A DNA stretch of 16,018 nucleotides. Origin: Sphaerochaetaceae bacterium. Its GTDB lineage: Bacteria > Spirochaetota > Spirochaetia > Sphaerochaetales > Sphaerochaetaceae. Made by a program: the position numbers and the translations under genes. The number at the start of each line of letters is the position of its first letter. Position 1 is the first letter of the stretch. This document shows positions 8,612 through 13,681 of the stretch, piece after piece. A model generated the notes under the pieces. It worked only from the letters and a program-made list of their open reading frames with translations. It had not been told where the DNA came from and ran no database searches. The DNA lies in the NCBI GenBank assembly GCA_016302165.1, contig JAEDOD010000035.1:1-16018 (forward strand), written 5' to 3'.

Positions 8612-9193
8612 CTATACTCTCTTATATATGGTCATCTCTGTACCTGTATCGTTGACAAGGATATCCTTCTTTCTGTCCTTCCAGAGCTTGAGAGTTACAT
8701 AGATATCTCCTGCAGAGCCTGAAACATTGACGACTTCCATCAGATACCACACCAAGGCCCAGGATGGCATAAGGACCATCATAGCTATGAATACAATGGA
8801 AAAGACAACAAGAGGAGCCAGTGCCACTGTGGAGTATTCAGGATAATTCACCATTCCCTCCTTGCTTCCGCAGTAGGCATAGACCAGCTTCCACCCAAAG
8901 GAGAGCTTCTCGCCGGAAAAACTCTTCATGAATACTCCATGGACCAGCTCATGAAGAGGGATGTACAGGATGATCATTATAAGTAACACTATACTATGTA
9001 GAGGATTAAAGTATAAGATAAACTCCTCTATAGTGCCCTTCACGAAAAGAGGAATCAAAGCCACCATAGCAACCAGAACCACTAAAGACAGTACATTCAC
9101 ATAGATGGCATCCTTCTTGTTGTTCACCAGGTCCAGCTTTCCATATTCCTTATATCCAAATTCTTCTAAAGTGCTTTTTTTGATTCCTTTCAT
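8612..9193 (-). CDS. DUF3267 family zincin-like membrane protein
   Basis: 193-residue integral membrane protein with an HExxH zinc-binding motif, HELVH at 81-85, placed at the end of a hydrophobic helix (IILYIPLHELVHG). A second conserved element, NVSGSAGD at 156-163, probably supplies the third metal ligand (D163), as in DUF3267 and related site-2-protease-like families. Four hydrophobic segments are visible, near residues 29-51, 65-86, 120-143 and 145-165. Family knowledge supports a putative metalloprotease, but no substrate is known and activity is inferred only. The ATG at 9193 overlaps the stop of the upstream gene (ATGA, 9190-9193) and has AAGGA 8-9 bases before it, so it is translationally coupled. 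A longer reading from 9280 would add an unlikely Arg/Lys-rich stretch and is rejected. It is the last gene of the three-gene operon. Confidence 0.82.
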   Translation of the reverse strand: MKGIKKSTLEEFGYKEYGKLDLVNNKKDAIYVNVLSLVVLVAMVALIPLFVKGTIEEFILYFNPLHSIVLLIMIILYIPLHELVHGVFMKSFSGEKLSFGWKLVYAYCGSKEGMVNYPEYSTVALAPLVVFSIVFIAMMVLMPSWALVWYLMEVVNVSGSAGDIYVTLKLWKDRKKDILVNDTGTEMTIYKRV

Positions 9194-9666
9194 ATTCTTT
9201 TTCCTTCTTCGTCGAGAACTCCGTTCTCCATTAGATATTGCTGAAGAAGCGAAGCAGAGGAACGGCAGTATCCCGGGCAAGGACGACGAAGATAATACTC
9301 CTTGGTACGCTCTTCGGGAACAGCATCACTTTTTCCCTTGAGACCAAGAAGTGTCCTGCACACTATACTTCCATTCTCCTTCTCAAAGCGGGCTGCAAAC
9401 TCCTGGATACGGGAGTAGAGATCCTTCTTTCTCTCTCCATCTCCTGCTTCTTTGTAACCATAGACTTCACCAAGGACCATAAAGGCTCCGCTTACAGTGC
9501 CGCATACTTCCCTTAGCCTTCCCATTCCGCCCCCAAAGGAGGAACTGATCTTTATCACTGTCTCCAGGCTTTCTTCAGGAAAGAAATCACTGTATGCCAA
9601 GATTACTGACTGGGAGCAGTTATATCCCTTGAGAAAGTTGTCATAAGCCAATTGTCCCCTGTCCAC
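9190..9666 (-). CDS. C_GCAxxG_C_C family protein (putative redox-active cysteine protein)
   Basis: 158-residue soluble protein of the C_GCAxxG_C_C family, small anaerobe proteins of unproven function with conserved cysteines that suggest redox chemistry or metal binding. Visible family positions are C17 (GYNCSQSV), the FGGGMGR turn at 44-50, C55 in REVCGTVSG, C103 (SIVCRTLLG), and C130 and C134 near the C-terminus (RRPCPGYC). The central motif reads CGTVSG, not the consensus GCAxxG. The start is GTG at 9666; its G is also the last base of the upstream TAG stop, and GGGAG lies 10 bases before it. The downstream gene overlaps it by 4 bases. The tight packing with the metallo-beta-lactamase-fold and DUF3267 genes means all three are very likely made together. 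Confidence 0.85.
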   Translation of the reverse strand: MDRGQLAYDNFLKGYNCSQSVILAYSDFFPEESLETVIKISSSFGGGMGRLREVCGTVSGAFMVLGEVYGYKEAGDGERKKDLYSRIQEFAARFEKENGSIVCRTLLGLKGKSDAVPEERTKEYYLRRPCPGYCRSSASLLQQYLMENGVLDEEGKRI

Positions 9667-10361
9667 TATTTTGCGTCTCCCAGAATTCTTGCGTCCCCGA
9701 TATCATACACTTTTATCTTATTTCCGAAAACTTCAGCTTCCTTCCCTTCAATTTCATTTCTCATCACCTTGATGCTTCCATCAATGAGTTTCTGAATAAG
9801 GGACGGGGATACAGGGAAGGTTCCATGGCTAGGATAGATGATGTCATATCTGCCCTTCCATTTCTCCAGTCTCCTAAGGCTTAGTGCGTAGGCATGGATT
9901 TCACGCATGGGACCAAAAAGGAAGATATTACCATCCTGTATGGAGTCTCCTCCATACACTACTCCCCTTGAAACATCAAGAAGCATAATGGATCCAGGAG
10001 TATGGCCAGGAACCAGCATGACTTCCAATTTTCTTCCTCCCAGGTCGATTACATCACCGTCATATACCGGGTCAATAATTCCAACTTTCTTATGGCTGAA
10101 ATAGTTGGCTGCCTCCGATGGATGCATCATGAATGAAGGAAATTCATCGTTTCCTCCAATATGGTCAATGTCTGCATGGGTGTTGATAAGGCTGACAGAC
10201 ATTCGGGTAAGGTTCTCTGCCATTTCCTTTACGCCATGAGTGTTCATTCCGCTGTCGACCAGAAGGGCTCTCTTCTCACCCTTGAGAATGAAGAATCTCA
10301 CCCCGTTGTCTTCAACTCTCCAGGTGTCTTCATCAATTCTGATTATTTCAGGCTCATTCAT
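9666..10361 (-). CDS. Metallo-beta-lactamase-fold hydrolase
   Basis: 231-residue cytosolic hydrolase of the glyoxalase II / metallo-beta-lactamase superfamily. All metal ligands can be seen: HADIDH (H62, D64, D66, H67), H120 in VPGHTPGS, D139 in YGGDSI, and H179 in YPSHG, so a two-metal active site is expected. The substrate is not evident; thioester, phosphodiester or lactone hydrolysis are all possible in this family. I chose the ATG at 10361, which gives the usual N-terminus (IIRIDEDTWRVED). It has no Shine-Dalgarno sequence but an extended -10 element ends 6 bases upstream. An alternative GTG at 10445, with AGGAG 9 bases upstream, would add 28 residues that do not resemble the family and use atypical codons. 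Its stop codon shares one base with the next gene's GTG. It is the first gene of the operon. Confidence 0.88.
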   Translation of the reverse strand: MNEPEIIRIDEDTWRVEDNGVRFFILKGEKRALLVDSGMNTHGVKEMAENLTRMSVSLINTHADIDHIGGNDEFPSFMMHPSEAANYFSHKKVGIIDPVYDGDVIDLGGRKLEVMLVPGHTPGSIMLLDVSRGVVYGGDSIQDGNIFLFGPMREIHAYALSLRRLEKWKGRYDIIYPSHGTFPVSPSLIQKLIDGSIKVMRNEIEGKEAEVFGNKIKVYDIGDARILGDAK

Positions 10362-10367
10362 GGATTC

Positions 10368-10397
10368 TATATACCACAAATTGCCCTTTCTGGTCAT
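10368..10397 (-). promoter_or_regulatory. Candidate promoter of the metallo-beta-lactamase-fold operon, near-leaderless geometry
   Basis: On the minus strand, ATGACC (10397-10392), an 18-base spacer, then TATATA (10373-10368) preceded by TGG. Six bases (GAATCC) separate the -10 box from the ATG at 10361, leaving no room for a ribosome site. If the GTG at 10445 were the true start, this would instead be coding sequence. Confidence 0.4.
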
Positions 10398-10462
10398 CAG
10401 AATACCTCTATTCACCCTACAGACAACGACAGGGATTAACTCCACAAAAGGAAACTCCTGTT

Positions 10463-10482
10463 GGAATTACCTTTTGAATTCC
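10463..10482. repeat. Inverted repeat overlapping a -35 box, possible operator
   Basis: GGAATT (10463-10468) and AATTCC (10477-10482) form perfect 6-base arms around an 8-base spacer. The right arm overlaps the candidate -35 box of the phosphatase gene, a usual place for a repressor site. The 160-base divergent region 10362-10521 holds this repeat and the two opposed promoters; I see nothing else in it. Confidence 0.35.
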
Positions 10483-10501
10483 TTATATTCTCCATTACTA
10501 T
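10474..10501 (+). promoter_or_regulatory. Candidate sigma70-type promoter of the lipoprotein phosphatase gene
   Basis: TTGAAT (10474-10479), a 16-base spacer, then TACTAT (10496-10501). Transcription would start near 10508, just at the ribosome site AAGGGAG (10508-10514) that precedes the ATG at 10522. The leader would therefore be very short but not absent. Confidence 0.5.
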
Positions 10502-10521
10502 ATGGATAAGGGAGAAAAACT

Positions 10522-11718
10522 ATGAAAAAGAATCCAATACTAAGAACTTTGGCTTTTGCCATGATCCTTATTGTACTTCTCACTGGTTGTGCAACAAGGA
10601 CACAGGCCGTACAGGAAACAGTAATTACTGAAGTGACATCTTCTGTAAAGGAGATCCAGAAATATGGAAATCTGGTGCTCACAATAGAGAAGAAGGACCT
10701 GGATGCCATGGGCGCAGAATACGGAGACGTATTTACAGTGTCTTTCCAAGATACTGAAGTATATGCTCCTTACTGCACCAACTACAGTGACGTAGACCTG
10801 GGTTCCATTGTCTTGAGAAATGATGGAGAGACACTTATTCTTGCCATAAACATGGGAGACTTTGCTACCACATATTCCATTGCTGAAAAGGTCTCCAATC
10901 CAGATAAGACCTACAAGTGGATATTTGAGGAAGGAAAGACAATGGAAGACATATCCCTCCTCCTCACTCTTACAGGAAAGGGAGAATACAGGGATGAGTG
11001 GCTGATCCACCAGCTTTCCCGTACTGACAACAGGGAAGACTACTCCTCAGATGCAGCCTTTGCAAACTTCAGGGAAATCAAGGGAGGAAAGATTGGAGAA
11101 GGCGCCCTCTTCAGGTCCTCAAGCCCTATCAACAATGAAATCGGAAGGGCAAAGTACGCAGACGCCCTCGTTAAGGAAAATGGAATCAGGACCGTCATGA
11201 ACCTGGCAGATAGCGAAGAATCAATACTCTCCTATATGGAAAAGGAAGACTTTGCTTCTCCTTATTACGCTTCCCTATTTGAAAATGGAGACGTAATTGC
11301 CCTGAACATGGGAGTATCCTTCAAGACCAGGGAGTTCCAGGCGTCTCTTTCCGAAGGCTTGACCTTCCTTGCCTCCAAGGAAGGCCCTTACCTAGTGCAC
11401 TGCACAGAAGGTAAAGACAGGGCAGGCTTTACATCTGCTCTTCTTTCAGCTCTTATGGGCCTTACTTACCAGGAAATCGTTGAAGACTACATGACCACAT
11501 ATGAAAACTACTACCACATAGAAAAAGGAAGCGAGCAGTATGAAGCTGTGAAGAAAAGCAATATCGACAGCATGCTCTCCTTCATAGCAAGTGTAGAAAG
11601 CGACAAGCTAAGCCAAGTGGATCTTTCACTAAAGGCTGAAGAGTTCCTACTGGCCATAGGCATGGAAGAGGAGACAGTCAGGAAACTCAAGGAAAACCTG
11701 GCTAAGAATTACCGCTAG
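10522..11718 (+). CDS. Lipoprotein tyrosine-protein phosphatase with N-terminal SAM-hydrolase-C-like domain
   Basis: 398-residue predicted lipoprotein, exported and anchored to the outer face of a membrane. A basic start (MKKNPILR) is followed by a hydrophobic core and the lipobox LLTGC, with lipidated C23. The C-terminal domain (about 170-395) is a Y_phosphatase3-type phosphatase: an RSSSP element, NLADSEES, and the catalytic loop HCTEGKDRAGF with nucleophile C294 and R300 (C-x5-R). This family includes tyrosine and phosphoinositide phosphatases such as secreted virulence factors, so the substrate could be protein or lipid. Residues about 45-145 form a separate domain; YGNLVLTI and GSIVLRNDGETLILAINMGD recall the C-terminal domain of SAM-hydroxide adenosyltransferases. 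That resemblance is my inference. The start is set by AAGGGAG 7 bases upstream. A terminator follows the stop, so it is probably monocistronic. Confidence 0.87.
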   Translation: MKKNPILRTLAFAMILIVLLTGCATRTQAVQETVITEVTSSVKEIQKYGNLVLTIEKKDLDAMGAEYGDVFTVSFQDTEVYAPYCTNYSDVDLGSIVLRNDGETLILAINMGDFATTYSIAEKVSNPDKTYKWIFEEGKTMEDISLLLTLTGKGEYRDEWLIHQLSRTDNREDYSSDAAFANFREIKGGKIGEGALFRSSSPINNEIGRAKYADALVKENGIRTVMNLADSEESILSYMEKEDFASPYYASLFENGDVIALNMGVSFKTREFQASLSEGLTFLASKEGPYLVHCTEGKDRAGFTSALLSALMGLTYQEIVEDYMTTYENYYHIEKGSEQYEAVKKSNIDSMLSFIASVESDKLSQVDLSLKAEEFLLAIGMEEETVRKLKENLAKNYR

Positions 11719-11726
11719 AGTCTCTC

Positions 11727-11763
11727 CCCCCAGAGCTTTCTGGGGGATTCTTAATCCTTTTTC
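11727..11763 (+). terminator. Intrinsic terminator after the phosphatase gene
   Basis: CCCCCAGA (11727-11734) pairs perfectly with TCTGGGGG (11739-11746) around the loop GCTT, starting 8 bases after the stop codon. The tail is ATTCTTAATCC then TTTTT, so the T tract is interrupted but the GC-rich stem is strong. Confidence 0.8.
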
Positions 11764-11784
11764 CAAGAGGAAGTCTAGTAATCA

Positions 11785-11804
11785 AATTTCTGACACTAGA
11801 AATT
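11785..11804. repeat. Inverted repeat upstream of the HPt promoter
   Basis: AATTTCT (11785-11791) and AGAAATT (11798-11804) are perfect 7-base arms with a 6-base spacer. A second pair overlaps it: TCTAGT (11774-11779) and ACTAGA (11795-11800). It lies just upstream of the candidate -35 box of the HPt gene, so it could be a regulator site. It is A/T-rich, and chance is a real alternative. The remainder of the 152-base gap 11719-11870 holds the terminator and a candidate promoter. Confidence 0.3.
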
Positions 11805-11808
11805 ATTA

Positions 11809-11837
11809 TTGCACCACTATTCTTTATTTGTTACATT
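11809..11837 (+). promoter_or_regulatory. Candidate promoter of the HPt gene, extended -10
   Basis: TTGCAC (11809-11814), a 17-base spacer, then TACATT (11832-11837) preceded by TGT. The expected start near 11844 leaves a leader of about 27 bases that includes the ribosome site AAAGGGG, 6 bases before the ATG. The -35 match is poor. Confidence 0.4.
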
Positions 11838-11870
11838 CAGAGATAGGGAGAAATAAAAAAAGGGGATTAC

Positions 11871-12224
11871 ATGACGATAGAAGAGTTCTATGCCTCCATT
11901 GGCGGAAGCTACGAAGAAGCCAGGAATAGGCTTATGAATGACACATTGATAAAGAGATTCCTAGAGAAGTTTCTTCTTGACCAATCCTTCTCCGCCCTTA
12001 CTTCAGCCCTTGACGCCAAAGACAGGGAGCTAGGCTTCCGGGAAGCCCATACACTTAAGGGAGTATCAGCAAACCTGGCACTCGCTCCCCTCACCCGCTC
12101 TTCTTCAATGCTGACAGAAAAGCTTAGAGGGGAAGGAGAATTTGGAGATGATATCAATTCTCTATATCTGGATGTAAAGAGGGATTACGAAAGGATAGTG
12201 GAACTGATAAAACTCCTTTCCTGA
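11871..12224 (+). CDS. Stand-alone histidine phosphotransfer (HPt) domain protein
   Basis: 117-residue cytosolic protein that is entirely one HPt domain, a four-helix phosphorelay carrier that passes phosphate between response-regulator receiver domains and hybrid kinases. The phosphorylated residue is H60 in REAHTLKGVSANL, matching the family signature A-H-x-L-K-G-x-[SA]-x-[NL]. Helices before and after (FLEKFLLDQSFSALTSAL, and the region from 80 to the C-terminus) fit the bundle. Start ATG at 11871 follows AAAGGGG. No kinase or receiver gene lies in the window, so its partners must be encoded elsewhere. Its stop codon is immediately adjacent to the stop of the convergent DUF1576 gene with no spacer. 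The function call is firm; the pathway is unknown. Confidence 0.9.
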   Translation: MTIEEFYASIGGSYEEARNRLMNDTLIKRFLEKFLLDQSFSALTSALDAKDRELGFREAHTLKGVSANLALAPLTRSSSMLTEKLRGEGEFGDDINSLYLDVKRDYERIVELIKLLS

Positions 12225-13616
12225 TTACATCTCTTCCTCTTCTTCCGTTTCATCAGCTCTTTCCTTTATGCCCTTCAAGAGAGGAGTAAGGATCAAGGCT
12301 GCCATGCCGGCAACAAGGCCTCCGTTGTAGAGCATAAAGCCTCCATGGATGGAAAGAGTTGCTGTAGCAAGTATTGCTGACACAAAGCCTGCAAGAAAGC
12401 CATATCTCTTTCCATACTTTCCTGTAAAGGGACAGAGACCTGTAGCAAAGGCTGCACCATTCATATAAGCCTGGGTGGATAGAGACCAGACCATAGGAAT
12501 TCCCAAAGCCATGGATAGGGCTTTTATTAGTGCATATAGCCCAACATATCCTGTGAGAACCGGCCATACATTTCCTGGATGTTGCCCAGAAGCTGAGAAG
12601 GTTACAGAAGCAAGAACAATACCGCAGGTGGCTCCGGTCCACCCCACTCCATCTGTAAAGAGAATCACAAGGTCGAAGTATAGGGTCATCATAAGGCCAT
12701 AGAGAGCAAGATTTATGAGTGTAACTCCGTCTCCATACTTAGTGAGGAAGTCACTTTTAAACCCTGGATCCTTCAATAGTCTTGTGTATCCAGCAAAGGA
12801 TCCACCGTTAAGGTACCAGCCAATGAATAGAGAAAGAAGAAACACCAGAAGGAAGAATACATTGCATGACACAAAGGCGCTGTTCTCCTTCCCTAAATAC
12901 TCTAGGCTTCTAGATACCACACTTCCCTCATTTTCTACTCCCATAATGCTGTACATGAAGGAATAGATAAGCATTCCCAAAAGGCCGAAAGCTAGTCCTC
13001 CATTATAGAGGCTCATTTCTCTATGAAGAAGCTTCGCTCCATTGAGCATAAGAGGAATGGAGTAACCGAGAAATAAGGAAAGCAGCACCACAGCAACAAT
13101 AGACCTGAATGGAAAAGTGGACCATGCTGTAAGGGGATAGCGGAATATAAGCTCGCTGAAGAAGGGACCGAAGGCTGTTGAGTAGAAGGCTACTGATAGA
13201 TGCCTGGAGAAATCGATTCTACGGATACGGCAGAATATCCATACTCCTATGATGGGCGGCCACATATTCAGTAGATTTAGGCCATAGAAGCAATGTCCAA
13301 CAACCAGAAAGAAGCCTGCATAGGTTGAGTAGTTGCACTTAGCCCTTAAGAGAAACATCATCATTGTACAGCATAGACCACATAAGCCTGCATTGAGGAA
13401 TGAGGATGAAAAACCTCCCAAGGCAAAATAATCTGTAATAAGAGGGGACGGGGAGGAAAGTATACGAATAAACCCTGACCAAAGCTCTCCCCTCTCTCCC
13501 AAGAATTCCCCGAAGAAAGGGGCTGCAATAAGAAAGCATAGTGAGAAATAGAGAGCTGTCAGCTTATCTACAAAGCTGTTATCTATATCTATGACCGGCA
13601 GTCTTCTGTTATCCAT
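12225..13616 (-). CDS. DUF1576 family polytopic membrane protein
   Basis: 463-residue integral membrane protein with about ten or more hydrophobic segments and a short acidic C-terminal tail (ETEEEEEM). I recognise it as DUF1576, a family of unknown function in Firmicutes and spirochaetes. Within it, an Asn-Gly motif recurs: FLNAGLCGL (73-81), LYNGGLAFG (203-211), YLNGGSFAG (268-276), YMNGAAFATG (384-393) and LYNGGLVAG (429-437). NMWPPIIG (117-124) is echoed by NVWPVLTG (349-356). This suggests an internally duplicated channel or carrier; that is inference. I chose the ATG at 13616 over an in-frame TTG at 13634; neither has a ribosome site, but TATGCT ends 6 bases before the ATG. It lies 44 bases downstream of the GH3 gene on the same strand, so a link to sugar use is possible but unproven. 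Confidence 0.82.
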   Translation of the reverse strand: MDNRRLPVIDIDNSFVDKLTALYFSLCFLIAAPFFGEFLGERGELWSGFIRILSSPSPLITDYFALGGFSSSFLNAGLCGLCCTMMMFLLRAKCNYSTYAGFFLVVGHCFYGLNLLNMWPPIIGVWIFCRIRRIDFSRHLSVAFYSTAFGPFFSELIFRYPLTAWSTFPFRSIVAVVLLSLFLGYSIPLMLNGAKLLHREMSLYNGGLAFGLLGMLIYSFMYSIMGVENEGSVVSRSLEYLGKENSAFVSCNVFFLLVFLLSLFIGWYLNGGSFAGYTRLLKDPGFKSDFLTKYGDGVTLINLALYGLMMTLYFDLVILFTDGVGWTGATCGIVLASVTFSASGQHPGNVWPVLTGYVGLYALIKALSMALGIPMVWSLSTQAYMNGAAFATGLCPFTGKYGKRYGFLAGFVSAILATATLSIHGGFMLYNGGLVAGMAALILTPLLKGIKERADETEEEEEM

Positions 13617-13622
13617 AGAATG

Positions 13623-13628
13623 AGCATA
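13623..13628 (-). promoter_or_regulatory. Possible -10 box of the DUF1576 gene
   Basis: On the minus strand TATGCT lies 6 bases before the ATG at 13616, the same spacing as at addB and the metallo-beta-lactamase-fold gene. There is no TG extension and no convincing -35 box, so this is the weakest of the set. Readthrough from the GH3 gene is an alternative. Confidence 0.25.
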
Positions 13629-13632
13629 CGTC

Positions 13633-13681
13633 AAAAAAAGGTGGAAAGGAAAGCTATCTACTATAGTCCCAACAGCTTTCC
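13633..13681 (-). terminator. Possible terminator at the end of the GH3 gene
   Basis: On the minus strand GGAAAGCT and AGCTTTCC (13681-13674 and 13655-13648) form a perfect 8-base-pair stem with an 18-base loop containing the GH3 stop codon. Seven T residues follow (13639-13633), but 8 bases separate them from the stem. The large loop and the gap make it a poor textbook terminator; it may only reduce readthrough into the DUF1576 gene. Confidence 0.35.

Noticed and set aside
9194..9280. N-terminal extension of the DUF3267 protein to 9280
   Set aside because: It overlaps the upstream gene extensively and adds an Arg/Lys-rich stretch unlike the family; the ATG at 9193 has a ribosome site and the classic ATGA overlap.
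10540..11010. 156-residue minus-strand open frame opposite the phosphatase gene
   Set aside because: Cys- and Ser-rich sequence with no recognisable domain, antisense to a well-supported lipoprotein gene; it is a by-product of the purine-rich coding strand.
12253..12642. 129-residue minus-strand open frame inside DUF1576, possible frameshifted piece
   Set aside because: The DUF1576 frame is continuous through this region with normal hydrophobic segments and family motifs, so there is no frameshift to repair.
13617..13634. TTG start for DUF1576 six codons upstream
   Set aside because: No ribosome site, and the TTG comes from the end of the T run at the GH3/DUF1576 junction; the ATG at 13616 is more plausible.
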